From Streptomyces sp. 150FB (GTDB lineage Bacteria > Actinomycetota > Actinomycetes > Streptomycetales > Streptomycetaceae), in the NCBI RefSeq assembly GCF_000818195.1, contig NZ_JTHL01000001.1:1903145-1967144 (forward strand): DNA of 64,000 nucleotides, given 5' to 3'. Position numbers and translations under genes: made by a program. This document shows positions 27,420-39,661 of the stretch, in pieces. The number at the start of each line of letters is the position of its first letter. The first letter of the stretch is position 1. The notes under the pieces were generated by a model. It saw only the letters and a program-made list of their open reading frames with translations, had not been told where the DNA came from and made no database searches.

Positions 27420-28953
27420 GGCCCTCGCTCAGTCCCGCGTCCCGTACGTGGTACGCGCCCTCCCCCGCCGCCGTGGTCGCCGTCAGCGTCAGCACGCCAG
27501 CGCGCCGCTGGAAGTACGACTGCTTGACCGTCCAGCCGATCACCCCGCCGCGCTGGAGCGCGACCGTCGTACGGCGTACGGTCCCCGACCGGGTCACCAG
27601 ATACGCGCCGCTGATGCCGTGCCCCAGATTGCGGTACGCGTCGAGCGCGAGCAGGAGGCCCACCGGCAGCGCGACCACCGCGTACCCCGCCGCGATGTAG
27701 AGCAGTACGTCGGTCAGCAGGAGCCCCAGGAGCGCGAGGAGCGCCGCCGGGACCAGTGCCGCCGCCAGTGCCCGGCGCAGTCTGCGGGCCCTGGCCACGC
27801 GCGGGTGGCGGGTCAGCACGGTCCTGGCCGTCGGGGACAGCGGTTCGCGCAGCACCCGCGCCGCCACCGCGTCGGCGAGCGCACGGGGCGCTGCGGGAAG
27901 CAGTGTCTTGTGGTCGGCGTGCTTGTCCTCGTCGTCGTGGGCGAGGCCGGTGGCCACCGCGTCCAGCCTGGCCGCGCCCAGCAGCCTGACGCCTATCGGC
28001 TCGACCAGCTCCACACCACGCAGCCGGCGCTCCTCGATCGAGACGGACCGGGAGGTGAGCAGTCCCCTGCGTACGCGGAGGGTGCCGCCCGCTTCCCGTT
28101 CGAGGCGGTAGTTCCACCACATCTCCGTCCACACGCCGAGCGCCCCCACGACGCCGGCGAGCCCGGCCACCGCCACCAGCGCCAGGATCGCCCAGACCAG
28201 CGGGGTGTCACGCAGCCGGTGCGCCACCCAGTCGATCACCTGCTCCTGGGCGCCGAACCAGTCGCTGATCTGGAGCAGACCGCCGGTCGTCGCGCCCGCG
28301 AGCAGCGGAGCGAGGAAGGACACGGGGGCGTAGAGCACCCAGCGGAGGTCGAGGGCGGCCAGCGTCCCTTCGCCGAAGGGCCCGGGCTCCGACGGTGTCC
28401 GGTCGAGCAGTTCCGTACGGAGCCGCTCGCCCTCGGCTCTCGACACCGGGTCCAGTTCGAGCGTGGACTCGTTGCCGCTGTGCTCCCCGGTGCCTATCCG
28501 GACCTTGACCAGGCCGAGGAGCCGGTGCAGCGGGTGGGCCGTGAGGTCGACGCTGCGGATCCGTTCGCGGGCCAGCGAACGGCGCTTGACCAGGAACAGT
28601 CCGGTGTGGAGTTCGGCGCGCTCCGGGCCGATGCGGTAGCGGGTGCGGCGCCAGCGTACGTAGTCCCCGCCCGTGGCGCACAGGACCAGCAGCGCGGTCC
28701 CGCCGAGCACCCAGGCCAGCGCTTTCCAGAGGCCGCCGCCGTCCGCCATGCCGACGGCGGTCGGCACACCCGCGCCGAGTGCGAAGCTCCCCGTCACCGC
28801 CGTGGTGGCGAGGAGGCTGCGCATGTCGAGCCGCCGCCAGGGCGCGACAGCCGGATCCATGGCCGAATCCACGGCCGGACCGGCAGCCGCCGCCCGTACG
28901 TCCTCCAGAGCCTCCCCCGGCGCCTCCGCCGGCGCCTCCGGGGCCTCGCTCAT
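27349..28953 (-). CDS. membrane protein with two bacterial PH-like domains (YdbT type)
   Basis: A 534-residue protein with three or so pairs of hydrophobic helices separating two bPH2 domains (the RYRIGPERAELHTGLFLVKRRSL and YRLEREAGGTLRVRRGLLTSRSVSIEERRL regions, both with the family's basic strand-turn pattern) and a third similar region near the C-terminus (AYLVTRSGTVRRTTVALQRG). Proteins of this type come as pairs with a short PH protein, here the upstream neighbour, coupled by an ATGA overlap. Function unknown; a membrane-associated scaffold is likely. Its 3' end overlaps the orphan antitoxin gene by 71 bp. Confidence 0.85.
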   Translation of the reverse strand: MSEAPEAPAEAPGEALEDVRAAAAGPAVDSAMDPAVAPWRRLDMRSLLATTAVTGSFALGAGVPTAVGMADGGGLWKALAWVLGGTALLVLCATGGDYVRWRRTRYRIGPERAELHTGLFLVKRRSLARERIRSVDLTAHPLHRLLGLVKVRIGTGEHSGNESTLELDPVSRAEGERLRTELLDRTPSEPGPFGEGTLAALDLRWVLYAPVSFLAPLLAGATTGGLLQISDWFGAQEQVIDWVAHRLRDTPLVWAILALVAVAGLAGVVGALGVWTEMWWNYRLEREAGGTLRVRRGLLTSRSVSIEERRLRGVELVEPIGVRLLGAARLDAVATGLAHDDEDKHADHKTLLPAAPRALADAVAARVLREPLSPTARTVLTRHPRVARARRLRRALAAALVPAALLALLGLLLTDVLLYIAAGYAVVALPVGLLLALDAYRNLGHGISGAYLVTRSGTVRRTTVALQRGGVIGWTVKQSYFQRRAGVLTLTATTAAGEGAYHVRDAGLSEGLTFADTAVPDLLTPFLEPERPRG

Positions 28954-29483
28954 GTGGCGTCCCCCGGCGTGCCCTGCGTGATGTGCGTCAGCCGCTCGGC
29001 GAGCGCCGCGGCCGTCTCGTGGTCGAGCCCCGCGATGTGCAGCGCGCCCTTGGACGACGCGGTCGTGACGATCACCGTGGAGAGCCTGAAGAGCTGCTCC
29101 AGCGGGCCGCGCACGGTGTCCACGGTCTGGATCCGGGACATCGGCGCGATGCGCCACTCCTGCCGGAAGAAGCCCGTACGGACATAGACCGCCTGGTCCG
29201 TCACCTCCCACCGGTGTACCCCGAACCACCAGCGCGGCAGCAGCGCGGCGCAGGCCGCGCCGAGGACGGCGAGGACGACGGCGACGCCCAGCAGCCACGT
29301 ACGCGCGGGGGTGATCAGCACCCCCAGCACGCACAGCACCGCCACCGGCGCCGCCGTCAGCAGCAGCCACTGCGCGCGCCACCAGCTCACGGCACGCGCG
29401 TCGAGCGTGTTGTTCGGGGGCCGCAGCCGCCGCACACCCGGAGCCCCTGTCGGCTCCGCCGCCGTCCCCGCCGCCGCCTCCAT
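28950..29483 (-). CDS. PH-domain membrane protein (YdbS type)
   Basis: A 177-residue partner of the downstream YdbT-like gene. Two hydrophobic helices (about residues 42-82) precede one bPH2 domain (HRWEVTDQAVYVRTGFFRQEWR, then MSRIQTVDTVRGPLEQLF). It is only 4 bp after pgi in gene order on the minus strand, so it is probably read from pgi transcripts as well as its own. Confidence 0.86.
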   Translation of the reverse strand: MEAAAGTAAEPTGAPGVRRLRPPNNTLDARAVSWWRAQWLLLTAAPVAVLCVLGVLITPARTWLLGVAVVLAVLGAACAALLPRWWFGVHRWEVTDQAVYVRTGFFRQEWRIAPMSRIQTVDTVRGPLEQLFRLSTVIVTTASSKGALHIAGLDHETAAALAERLTHITQGTPGDAT

Positions 29484-29487
29484 CCGC

Positions 29488-31149
29488 TCAGCGACCGCGC
29501 AGCGTGCGGTACTTGGCCACGAGCGCCGTCGTCGAACCGTCCAGCTCGTCCCCCGAGTCGTCCCCGGTCAGCACGGGCTCCAGCTTCTTCGCCAGGACCT
29601 TGCCCAGCTCGACACCCCACTGGTCGAAGGAGTCGATGTTCCAGACGGCCCCCTGGACGAACACCTTGTGCTCGTACAGCGCGATCAACTGGCCGAGTAC
29701 GGACGGCGAAAGCTTCTCGGCGAGGATCGTGGTCGTCGGGTGGTTGCCCTTGAACGTCTTGTGCGGCACCAGTTCGGCCGGCACACCCTCGGCCGCGACC
29801 TCCTCCGGCCTCCTGCCGAAGGCGAGCGCCTGGGTCTGGGCGAAGAAGTTGGCCATCAGCAGGTCGTGCTGGTCGATCAGGCCGGGCAGCAGATCGGCGA
29901 CCGGCCGGGCGAAGCCGATGAAGTCGGCGGGGATGACCTTCGTGCCCTGGTGGATCAACTGGTAGTACGCGTGCTGCCCGTTGGTGCCCGGCGTGCCCCA
30001 GACGACCGGCCCGGTCTGCCAGTCGACGGGGTTGCCGTCCCGGTCGACGGACTTGCCGTTCGACTCCATGTCGAGCTGCTGGAGGTAGGCGGTGAACTTC
30101 GACAGGTAGTGGCTGTACGGGAGAACCGCGTGCGACTGCGCGTCGAAGAACGAGCCGTACCAGACACCCAGCAGCCCCAGCAGCAGCGGCGCGTTGGACT
30201 CGGGAGGCGCGGTACGGAAGTGCTCGTCGACGAGGTGGAAGCCGTCGAGCATCTCGCGGAAGCGCTCGGGGCCGATCGCGATCATCAGCGAGAGGCCGAT
30301 GGCCGAATCGTACGAGTAGCGCCCGCCGACCCAGTCCCAGAACTCGAACATGTTGGCCGTGTCGATGCCGAAGTCGGCGACCTTCTCGCCGTTGGTGGAC
30401 AGCGCCACGAAGTGCTTGGCGACGGCGTCCTGGCCGGCGTGCAGCTCGCTCAGCAGCCAGTCGCGCGCCGAGGTCGCGTTGGTGATGGTCTCGACGGTGG
30501 TGAAGGTCTTGGACGCGATGACGAACAGCGTCTCGGCGGGGTCCAGGTCCCGGACCGCCTCGTGCAGGTCGGCTCCGTCGACGTTCGAGACGAACCGGAC
30601 CGTGAGGCTCCGGTCGGTGAACGACTTGAGCGCCTCGTACGCCATGGCGGGGCCGAGGTCGGAGCCGCCGATGCCGATGTTGATCACGTTCTTGATGGGG
30701 CGGCCGGTGTGTCCGGTCCAGTCGCCCGACCTGACCCGGTAGGCGAAGGCGCTCATCTTGTCGAGGACGGCGTGGACCGCCGGTACGACGTTCTCCCCGT
30801 CGACCTCGATGACGGCGTCACGCGGGGCGCGCAGCGCGGTGTGCAGCACCGCGCGGTCCTCGGTGGTGTTGATCTTCTCGCCGCGGAACATGGCGTCCCG
30901 CAGCTCGGTGACCCCGGTGGCGGCGGCGAGGTCGCGCAGCAGCGCCAGTGTCTCGTCGTTCACCAGGTGCTTGGAGTAGTCCAGGTGCAGATCGCCCACC
31001 TGGAGGGTGTAGCTCGTGCCGCGCGCCGGATCGGCGGCGAACAGCTCCCGCAGATGGGTCTGGCCCCACTGCTCGCGGTGCTTGCCGAGCGCGGCCCACT
31101 CGGGCGTCCTGTTGAGCCTGGGACGGCTTCCTGCGTTCATTTCGGACAT
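29488..31149 (-). CDS. pgi: glucose-6-phosphate isomerase
   Basis: A 553-residue glycolytic enzyme interconverting glucose- and fructose-6-phosphate, linking glycolysis with the zwf pathway encoded upstream. [20 protein letters not shown] and [14 protein letters not shown] are the family signatures, and [20 protein letters not shown] holds the C-terminal catalytic region. ATG 31149 or 31140 (nine bases apart) are both possible; neither has a clear ribosome-binding site. Confidence 0.95.
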   Translation of the reverse strand: MSEMNAGSRPRLNRTPEWAALGKHREQWGQTHLRELFAADPARGTSYTLQVGDLHLDYSKHLVNDETLALLRDLAAATGVTELRDAMFRGEKINTTEDRAVLHTALRAPRDAVIEVDGENVVPAVHAVLDKMSAFAYRVRSGDWTGHTGRPIKNVINIGIGGSDLGPAMAYEALKSFTDRSLTVRFVSNVDGADLHEAVRDLDPAETLFVIASKTFTTVETITNATSARDWLLSELHAGQDAVAKHFVALSTNGEKVADFGIDTANMFEFWDWVGGRYSYDSAIGLSLMIAIGPERFREMLDGFHLVDEHFRTAPPESNAPLLLGLLGVWYGSFFDAQSHAVLPYSHYLSKFTAYLQQLDMESNGKSVDRDGNPVDWQTGPVVWGTPGTNGQHAYYQLIHQGTKVIPADFIGFARPVADLLPGLIDQHDLLMANFFAQTQALAFGRRPEEVAAEGVPAELVPHKTFKGNHPTTTILAEKLSPSVLGQLIALYEHKVFVQGAVWNIDSFDQWGVELGKVLAKKLEPVLTGDDSGDELDGSTTALVAKYRTLRGR

Positions 31150-31280
31150 CAGCCCATTCGTCTCGTGCCTGCACGCGTGCCCTGCTGCACCTTCCAACCT
31201 AATTGATCGGCAGCTCAGGCGAGAGCCGGGAGCCGGGCACCGGGAGCGGGGACCACGACGGGACGCCACGCACGACAAAA

Positions 31281-31309
31281 CGGCCGGACACCTGTCAGGT
31301 GTCCGGCCG
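31281..31309 (-). terminator. Rho-independent terminator of the rbpA-family gene
   Basis: A perfect 14-bp inverted repeat (31281-31294 with 31296-31309) followed on the minus strand by TTTTG. It insulates pgi from the upstream gene. Confidence 0.85.
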
Positions 31310-31318
31310 GATCACTGC

Positions 31319-31654
31319 TCAGATCTCGCCGCGCAGTTTGGCGAGGGCTTCGGCGAGGATCGCCTCGCCGTCCGCGTCGCTGCGCCGTTCCCGTACGTAG
31401 GCGAGGTGTGTCTTGTACGGCTCCGTACGCGGCGGGTCCGGGGGGTTGTCCCGGTCCTGGCCCGCAGGGAATCCGCAGCGCGGGCAGTCCCACGTGTCGG
31501 GAACCTGAGCGTCATGGGCGAAGCTCGGCACCGTCTCGTGCCCGTTGGAGCACCAGAAGGAGATGCGCAGGCGTGGCGCGGACTCGCCACGCTCGGCCTC
31601 GCCCATCGGCCCCGCTCCGACCCGGCTTCCACGGATCGCGTTGCCACTTGCCAC
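31319..31654 (-). CDS. RbpA-family RNA polymerase-binding protein
   Basis: A 111-residue RbpA-family protein with the CxxC zinc/structural pair in WDCPRCGFPAGQ, a further Cys in FWCSNGHE, and the C-terminal sigma-interaction domain (YKTHLAYVRERRSDADGEAILAEALAKLRG). These proteins bind RNA polymerase holoenzyme and stabilise promoter complexes. Streptomyces have more than one family member; this one differs from the best studied RbpA in length and N-terminus and may be the RbpB-type paralogue. GTG 31654 has GGGAG 8 nt upstream. It carries its own terminator. Confidence 0.88.
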   Translation of the reverse strand: MASGNAIRGSRVGAGPMGEAERGESAPRLRISFWCSNGHETVPSFAHDAQVPDTWDCPRCGFPAGQDRDNPPDPPRTEPYKTHLAYVRERRSDADGEAILAEALAKLRGEI

Positions 31655-31740
31655 GGTCGTAACTCCCTGCGTGATGGTGCCGCAAAGCATCCAAATCTCG
31701 ATAGGCAGCTCCGCTGCCGGGCGCCCCAGTCTACGTAAGG

Positions 31741-31770
31741 CCCAACGCGCGTCCAGTGACGGGAGTTACC
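31741..31770 (-). promoter_or_regulatory. weak sigma-R-like promoter candidate upstream of the rbpA-family gene
   Basis: On the minus strand GGTAAC (31765-31770), an 18-bp spacer and GTTGGG (31741-31746). The spacing and the GTT match thiol-stress sigma-R promoters, but the -35 box only partly does. Confidence 0.25.
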
Positions 31771-31833
31771 CCCCGTCGCTGCACACAGGACCTCATGATA
31801 GGCCGCGCCCGCGGCGCCGTACCGTGACCGAGA

Positions 31834-32070
31834 TCAGCTGTCCAGCTTCAGCAGCAGACCAAGGACGACAATGCTCGCGAACCACAGCAGACCGACAACC
31901 ACCGTAATGCGGTCGAGGTTACGCTCGGCGACGGAGGAACCACCAACGGACGACTGCATTCCGCCACCGAACATGTCGGAGAGGCCGCCGCCCTTCCCCT
32001 TGTGCATCAGCACCAGCAGCATCAGCAGCAAGCTGAAGACGATGAGGGCGATCTGGAACCCCATAACCAC
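31834..32070 (-). CDS. secG: SecG preprotein translocase subunit
   Basis: A 78-residue protein with two transmembrane helices (about 4-24 and 55-75) and the conserved loop KGKGGGLSDMFGGG. It stabilises the SecYEG channel. GTG 32070 is preferred because AGGG lies 7 nt upstream; ATG 32064 is possible. It follows tpiA by 162 bp, the usual order in actinobacteria. Confidence 0.92.
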   Translation of the reverse strand: MVMGFQIALIVFSLLLMLLVLMHKGKGGGLSDMFGGGMQSSVGGSSVAERNLDRITVVVGLLWFASIVVLGLLLKLDS

Positions 32071-32232
32071 GGCTGGACCCTACTTCCTGGCGTTCTCATC
32101 GATTGAAACGAACCACGGGGACCCGGTGGACAAGCCACCCGGCCCCCGCAAGGGTACGACGGATCCCCGGCGCCGCCTACAGGCCGCCCAGGGACCGCGC
32201 GATCGCCTGTCGCGGGACCGCGCGGCGCCCGC

Positions 32233-33027
<795 letters not shown>

Positions 33028-33034
33028 CAGGGGG

Positions 33035-34246
33035 TCAGTCCTCCAGTGCGGCGAGGCCGGGAAGCGTCTTGCCTTCGAGGTATTCGAGGCTGGCGCCACC
33101 GCCGGTCGAAATATGGCCGAATGCCTTCTCGTCGAAGCCCAGGATGCGTACGGCGGCGGCGGAGTCGCCACCGCCGACGACCGTGAAGGCGGACGAGTCG
33201 ACGAGCGCCTGGGCCACGGCCCTGGTGCCCTCGGCGTAGTCGGGGTGTTCGAAGACGCCCATGGGGCCGTTCCAGAAGACGGTGGCCGCGTCGGCGAGCT
33301 TCGAGGCGTACAGCGCGCAGGTCTCGGGCCCGTTGTCGAGGCCCATCTTCCCGGCGGGCATGGCATCGGCCCTGACCGTCTCGGGGTTGGCCGGCGCCTT
33401 GGTCTTCAGGTCGGGGAACTCCGGCGCCACCAGGAAGTCGACGGGGAGTACGAACTCCACGCCCAGCTCCTTCGCGCGCTCCAGATAGCCCTGGACGGCC
33501 GGGATCTGGTCCTCCTGGAGCAGCGACGAACCGACCTCGTGGCCCTGTGCCTTGAGGAAGGTGAACGCCATGCCGCCGCCGATCAGGATGCGGTCGGCCT
33601 TCTCCAGCAGGTGGTCGATGACACCGAGCTTGTCGGAGACCTTCGCGCCGCCGAGAACCACGGCGTACGGGCGCTTGACGTCCTCGGTGAGCTTCTTGAG
33701 TACGCCCACCTCGGTGGCGATCAGTCCGCCGGCGGCGTGCGGCAGCCGGGCCGGCAGGTCGAAGACCGAGGCGTGCTTGCGGTGTACGGCACCGAAGCCG
33801 TCGCCGACGTACAGGTCGGCCAGCTCGGCGAGCTGGTCGGCGAAGGCGCCGCGCTCGGCGTCGTCCTTCGAGGTCTCGCCCGCGTTGAAGCGGAGGTTCT
33901 CGATGACGGCGACCTGGCCGTCGGTGAGGGCGCCGACCACGGACTTGGCGGACTCGCCGACCGTGTCGGTCGCGAAAGCGACGTCGGCCCCGAGGAGTTC
34001 ACCGAGCCGCCGCGCCGCGGGCGCGAGTGTGAAGGCCGGGTCGGGAGCGCCCTTGGGGCGGCCGAGGTGGGAGGCGACGATCACGCGCGCGCCGGCGTCG
34101 GCGAGGCGGGCGACCGTCGGTTCGACGGCGCGGATACGGCCGTCGTCGGTGATCTTCGTACCGTCGAGCGGCACGTTGAGGTCGGCGCGGACGAATACGC
34201 GCCTGCCGCTGACCCCTTCGGCGAGAAGTTCGTCGATCGTCTTCAT
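33035..34246 (-). CDS. pgk: phosphoglycerate kinase
   Basis: A 403-residue glycolytic kinase making ATP from 1,3-bisphosphoglycerate. [12 protein letters not shown] is the N-terminal signature, ASHLGRPKG follows, and [15 protein letters not shown] is the nucleotide-binding loop. It is the first gene of a pgk-tpiA-secG group. A hairpin separates it from gap. Confidence 0.95.
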   Translation of the reverse strand: MKTIDELLAEGVSGRRVFVRADLNVPLDGTKITDDGRIRAVEPTVARLADAGARVIVASHLGRPKGAPDPAFTLAPAARRLGELLGADVAFATDTVGESAKSVVGALTDGQVAVIENLRFNAGETSKDDAERGAFADQLAELADLYVGDGFGAVHRKHASVFDLPARLPHAAGGLIATEVGVLKKLTEDVKRPYAVVLGGAKVSDKLGVIDHLLEKADRILIGGGMAFTFLKAQGHEVGSSLLQEDQIPAVQGYLERAKELGVEFVLPVDFLVAPEFPDLKTKAPANPETVRADAMPAGKMGLDNGPETCALYASKLADAATVFWNGPMGVFEHPDYAEGTRAVAQALVDSSAFTVVGGGDSAAAVRILGFDEKAFGHISTGGGASLEYLEGKTLPGLAALED

Positions 34247-34282
34247 CTGGTGCTGGACTCCTAGGTGAGGTCTGGACAGGCA

Positions 34283-34326
34283 ACAGGGCTCGAACAGCGC
34301 CGTTGTGTGCGCCGACCGAGCCCTGT
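34283..34326 (-). terminator. gap terminator
   Basis: A perfect 10-bp inverted repeat (34283-34292 with 34317-34326) with a 24-nt loop, between gap and pgk on the minus strand. There is no U-run, so some read-through is likely. Confidence 0.55.
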
Positions 34327-34357
34327 CGCTCACATCGAAATACCTACCGGCCCTGGA

Positions 34358-35437
<1,080 letters not shown>

Positions 35438-35493
35438 CTACCGCGCCGGGGTCCACGAGGTGACATCGAGCCAGGGAAGAAGGCCGGTGACGG

Positions 35494-35513
35494 CCCCTAC
35501 CCACGGGTAGGGG
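35494..35513 (-). terminator. terminator of the carboxypeptidase gene
   Basis: A perfect 9-bp inverted repeat (35494-35502 with 35505-35513). It lies 44 bp past the stop of the M14 gene on the minus strand and upstream of gap. Confidence 0.55.
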
Positions 35514-35557
35514 TACGGGCCGCCACCGCCGGGGTCAACAGCGCGTGAACGCTCCCC

Positions 35558-38515
35558 TCACGACCGGTGTCCCAGGCTGCGCAAGGCCTCTCCGAGGACG
35601 GCCGCACGTGCTTTCGCGTCCTGTACGTGCTCAAGACCGAAGCCGAGGAGCACGGTGTCACGTGTCGTGACCGCCGCGTGACTTGAGAAGAGTTCCCCCG
35701 TACGGGCCCAGTCGCCGGTCACCGCGGGGCTGCCTTCCGGAGCGCCCTGCGCGCTCCACGCGCCGAGGGACGTCTCGAAGCCCTCCGCCTGGGTGTCGGT
35801 GCCTCCTACGGAGAGCCGCGCGTTGTCGGCGAAGACACCGCGTCCGCCGCTGCCCGCGTCGGTGACGTAGCTGAGCGACAGTTCGACGGAGGTGCCCGCG
35901 TAACCGCTCAGGTCGAAGGCGGTCTCCTTCCACCCGTTCGAGGTGCCGGTGAGGCTGTTCCACGCGCCGCTGGTGCCGGTCGCCGTGCAGCCGTCGTCGC
36001 CGAGTGTCAGGTAGTGCTTCAGGAACGGGTGTCCGCTGAGGAAGAACCCTGCTTCGCACTCGGTGGGCACGCTCGCGCTGGTCGCGCCGCCGGCCTCGGG
36101 GAGCGTGGTCCAGTCGTCGCCTCCGGCCGTCCGGGCCTCCAGTACGGCGTGGTCGTAGCCCGCCTCGGTGTTCCAGTTGAGCGCGAGGCGCAGTTCGGGC
36201 TTCGCGGCCGCCGTGGTGCCGGTGAGGTCGACGGTGCGGCTGAGCCGCTGCCAGTCGTTGTCCTCGTGGCGGGCCGACGCCATCCAGGACCCCTCGTACG
36301 GTGCGTAGGGGTGGGCGATCCCCGTGTACGTACCGCCCGGGGCGCTCCTGAACTGCGGGTACGTCGCCGGGTCCAGGGTGTCGGAGGTGACGGTGTACGA
36401 ACCCGCCGCGTTCAGCGGGTTCCCCGGGGCGGCGCCGAGGGCGCCCGACGCCTTGGCGAGTGCTCCGGCGCCGGTGAAGCCGGTGGCGCCCGCCGAGGAG
36501 GTACGTCCGTACGCCCCCAGGTAGTACTGGCTGAAGTCGTTGGTCGCCGCCCGTCCGACCTGGGCGTTCCCGCCGGCCAGCTCACCGGCCTCGATCAGTT
36601 TGCCGCCCTCGTTGATGAAGTCGCGTACGGCGAGCTGGGTGTCGCCGCCGGGCGCGACGGCGCCCGTGTAGTGGACGACGGTGGAGAAGTGGCCGAGGAC
36701 CCCCAGCGGGTGCGGGACGCCCTGGGTGGCGACGTCCCAGACGGCGGCGGTACGGCCGTTCGCCTTCAGAGCGGCGGTGTACGCGGCGAGCTGCGCGGCG
36801 GGGGCGCCCTCCTCGGCGACGACGAGGGTGTCGGCCTTGGGGCGGTCGGCGACGGTGTACGTGAAGTGCTCGCTGGAGGTGGTCCGACCGCGGTCGTTCC
36901 TGCCGGTGAACCAGACGTCGACCGTGTCGCCGGGGCGCGCGCCCTCGACGTCGGCGCGGTACTCGTCGAAGTAGTTGTTGTCCTCGCCGCCGTACGTCTC
37001 GCCGCCCTTCCACGCGGTGAGCCGGGCGTCGCGGGTACGGCCGCCGTTGACGCGGTAGTTGAGCTCCTTGTCCCTGACGGATCTGCGGGCGGTGACGGCG
37101 ACCTCCTGGTCGGTGCCGCGCGCGTACGAGGTGGTGAAGGCGTCCGGGGTGAAGTCGGCGGCGCTCAGGCCGACCGAGGACGTGGGCCGGTCGGGGTGGG
37201 CCGCGGTCTCGGCGACGGCGAGCGCGAAGGGGACGTTCTTGGCGAACTCCTGCTGGATCAGCTTCTCGTCGTCGGGGAAGTTGAATCCGGACTGGCAGTC
37301 CCTGGCCTCCCAGGCGTCGGCCGGGTCGATGGCCGAAGCGGTCTGGCAGGTGGTCATCTCCGGGGTGAACATCATCATCCCGTTGACGTTGGCGGCGTGG
37401 CCGTCGGCCTCGCCGTTGGTGGTGTACAGCTCGGAGGAGACCTGCGGGTAGTAGCCGGGTATCGCCGAGTTGTCCGGGGTGCCGGCGAGCGAGCCGTAGA
37501 GCACGTCGTCGGGGGTCGGGGTGGCGACCTGCCAGCCCACGCCGTACAGAAGCAGTTCGGACGCCGAGTGGTAGTTGATGCCGTACTCGAAGCCGACGCG
37601 CTTCTCCAGTTGGTCGATCGCCCGGGTCTCGGGCTCGGAGCCGGGCGACGCGCCCCGGTAGGTCTCGCTGGTGGAGCGGGGGGACGAGCCCTCGTCGTCG
37701 TAGCCCCACTTGTAGGCGAAGTTGCGGTTGAGGTCGACTCCGTCGGCGTTGGTCAGCCGGCCGTCACCGTCGGCGTCGCGCAGGTTCTTGCGCCACAGCC
37801 GGTTGTCGGCGGCGGCGTGGGTGTAGTCGTAGCCGTCCGGGTTGGCGGACAGGACGAACCACAGCTCGGTGGAGTCGACGATCTTGGTGATCCGCCGGTC
37901 CTTGCCGTAGTTGTCGAGGTAGTAGTGCATCAGCCGGCGCGTCGTCTCGGGCGTGATCCACTCGCGGGCGTGCTGGTTCGACATGTACAGCACGGACGGC
38001 TTGGCGCCGTCCTTGGTCTTGCGGGCGCCCTTGGTGAGCTTGAGGGCGAGGATGTCCTGTCCCTCGACCGTCTTCCCGATGGAGACGACCTTGGTGAGGC
38101 CGGGGTTGGCCTGCCCGGTCCTGACGATCTCCTCCTGGAGATTGCCCTTGCCGCTGTACGGGCGGTAGACGCCGTCCCCCGCTGCGTCGAGCCTGGCCGT
38201 GGTCTTCGCCGGGACGACCCGTTCGGTGACGTCGACGCCCTGTTTCTCCAGGGCGCGCGCCTGGGTGTCGGTGAGGAACAGCTCGACCTTCGCGGTCCCC
38301 TTTGCGGGGGCGCGCTCGGTCAGTTCCGCGGCGTCCTGGCCCGCCGCGAGGAGCAGGGGTACCTGCTCCGCCGTGACCGAGGCGTCGAAGACTTTCACGG
38401 CGTCAGCGGCCCCGGCGGGTCCGGCTCCTGGCTGCGCCTGGGCGACGGGTGCCGCGATGATCCCGCTCAGCAACAGTGCGCCCGCTGCGAGGATCGATCT
38501 CGCTCTGCGTCTCAT
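35558..38515 (-). CDS. large secreted M14 zinc carboxypeptidase
   Basis: A 985-residue extracellular protein. A signal peptide (RRRARS then a hydrophobic stretch ending APVAQAQ) is followed by a propeptide and an M14 domain at about residues 100-430: zinc ligands in NQHAREWITPE and a His in INYHSASELLLYG, catalytic Glu near FTPEMTTC. C-terminal regions (about 560-985) hold Ig-like and MAM/immune-inhibitor-A-like beta domains. It probably digests peptides in the medium. GGGGGG lies before ATG 38515; a longer reading adds a non-signal tail. Confidence 0.9.
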   Translation of the reverse strand: MRRRARSILAAGALLLSGIIAAPVAQAQPGAGPAGAADAVKVFDASVTAEQVPLLLAAGQDAAELTERAPAKGTAKVELFLTDTQARALEKQGVDVTERVVPAKTTARLDAAGDGVYRPYSGKGNLQEEIVRTGQANPGLTKVVSIGKTVEGQDILALKLTKGARKTKDGAKPSVLYMSNQHAREWITPETTRRLMHYYLDNYGKDRRITKIVDSTELWFVLSANPDGYDYTHAAADNRLWRKNLRDADGDGRLTNADGVDLNRNFAYKWGYDDEGSSPRSTSETYRGASPGSEPETRAIDQLEKRVGFEYGINYHSASELLLYGVGWQVATPTPDDVLYGSLAGTPDNSAIPGYYPQVSSELYTTNGEADGHAANVNGMMMFTPEMTTCQTASAIDPADAWEARDCQSGFNFPDDEKLIQQEFAKNVPFALAVAETAAHPDRPTSSVGLSAADFTPDAFTTSYARGTDQEVAVTARRSVRDKELNYRVNGGRTRDARLTAWKGGETYGGEDNNYFDEYRADVEGARPGDTVDVWFTGRNDRGRTTSSEHFTYTVADRPKADTLVVAEEGAPAAQLAAYTAALKANGRTAAVWDVATQGVPHPLGVLGHFSTVVHYTGAVAPGGDTQLAVRDFINEGGKLIEAGELAGGNAQVGRAATNDFSQYYLGAYGRTSSAGATGFTGAGALAKASGALGAAPGNPLNAAGSYTVTSDTLDPATYPQFRSAPGGTYTGIAHPYAPYEGSWMASARHEDNDWQRLSRTVDLTGTTAAAKPELRLALNWNTEAGYDHAVLEARTAGGDDWTTLPEAGGATSASVPTECEAGFFLSGHPFLKHYLTLGDDGCTATGTSGAWNSLTGTSNGWKETAFDLSGYAGTSVELSLSYVTDAGSGGRGVFADNARLSVGGTDTQAEGFETSLGAWSAQGAPEGSPAVTGDWARTGELFSSHAAVTTRDTVLLGFGLEHVQDAKARAAVLGEALRSLGHRS

Positions 38516-38615
38516 GTGCCCCCCTTGCTGTTGTCTGCCACATCCGTGGCAGACACGCAGACTCGCCACGCTTCATGATCATGTCAAGAGCGCCCCAAGC
38601 GAGGGCAAAATAGCT

Positions 38616-38646
38616 GCTGCCGACACCTAACCACGGTGCCGGCAGC
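38616..38646 (-). terminator. Rho-independent terminator after whiA
   Basis: A 12-bp stem with one mismatch (38616-38627 with 38635-38646), followed on the minus strand by TATTTT. It ends the uvrC-rapZ-yvcK-whiA cluster. Confidence 0.8.
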
Positions 38647-38671
38647 GGCGGGACGAGCGGAGACGGAGCGC

Positions 38672-39661
38672 TCAGCCGACGAGCCCGTCGGCCATCTCCT
38701 CGCTGAGCGTGGACTCCGTACTGGGAATCCCGAGGTCCTGCGCCCTCTTGTCGGCCATGGCGAGCAGCCGCCGGATCCGGCCGGCGACCGCGTCCTTGGT
38801 CAGCGGCGGGTCGGCGAGCGCGCCCAGCTCTTCGAGCGAAGCCTGCTTGTGCTCCATCCGGAGGCGGCCCGCGGCGGCGAGATGCTCGGGCACCTCCTCG
38901 CCGAGGATCTCCAGGGCGCGCCCGACCCGGGCACCGGCGGCGACGGCGGCGCGGGCGGAGCGGCGCAGGTTCGCGTCGTCGAAGTTGGCCAGGCGGTTCG
39001 CTGTGGCGCGTACCTCCCGGCGCATCCGCCGCTCCTCCCACGCCAGCACCGACTCGTGCGCGCCGAGCCGGGTCAGCAGGGCACCGATCGCGTCCCCGTC
39101 CCGTACGACCACGCGGTCCACCCCGCGTACCTCACGGGCCTTGGCGGCGATCTGGAGCCTGCGGGCGGCGCCCACCAGGGCGAGCGCGGCCTCGGGGCCC
39201 GGGCAGGTGACCTCCAGGGAGGAGGATCTGCCGGGCTCGGTCAGCGAGCCGTGCGCGAGGAACGCGCCGCGCCAGGCGGCCTCGGCGTCACAGGTCGCGC
39301 CGGAGACGACCTGCGGGGGCAGTCCGCGGATCGGGCGGCCACGGCCGTCGACCAGGCCGGTCTGCCGCGCGAGCTGGTCACCGCCCGTGATCACCCGAAC
39401 GACGTAGCGACTGCCGCGCCGCAGCCCGCCGGGGGCCATCACCACCAGCTCCGAGTTGTGCCCGAAGATCTCCAGGATGTCCTTGCGCAGCCGGCGGGCG
39501 GCGATGCTGGTGTCCAACTCCGCCTCGATCACGATGCGGCCGCTCACCAGGTGCAGCCCGCCCGCGAACCGGAGAATCGCCGAGACCTCGGCCTTCCTGC
39601 AGCACGTCCGGGTGACGGGGAGGCGGGCGATCTCGTCCTTCACCGCTGGCGTCATCGCCAT
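38672..39661 (-). CDS. whiA: sporulation regulator WhiA
   Basis: A 329-residue protein combining an N-terminal LAGLIDADG-homing-endonuclease-like domain ([21 protein letters not shown] onwards) with a C-terminal helix-turn-helix ([26 protein letters not shown]). In Streptomyces it acts with WhiB to start sporulation septation and ftsZ expression. It overlaps yvcK by 10 bp. The gene order rapZ-yvcK-whiA is conserved across Gram-positive bacteria. Confidence 0.95.
   Translation of the reverse strand: MAMTPAVKDEIARLPVTRTCCRKAEVSAILRFAGGLHLVSGRIVIEAELDTSIAARRLRKDILEIFGHNSELVVMAPGGLRRGSRYVVRVITGGDQLARQTGLVDGRGRPIRGLPPQVVSGATCDAEAAWRGAFLAHGSLTEPGRSSSLEVTCPGPEAALALVGAARRLQIAAKAREVRGVDRVVVRDGDAIGALLTRLGAHESVLAWEERRMRREVRATANRLANFDDANLRRSARAAVAAGARVGRALEILGEEVPEHLAAAGRLRMEHKQASLEELGALADPPLTKDAVAGRIRRLLAMADKRAQDLGIPSTESTLSEEMADGLVG

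Noticed and set aside
27268..29187. Very long open frames opposite pgi, the PH-domain genes, suf genes and uvrA
   Set aside because: Typical antisense open frames of high-G+C coding DNA; Arg/Asp/Gly/Val-rich with no family features, while the other strand carries well conserved genes.
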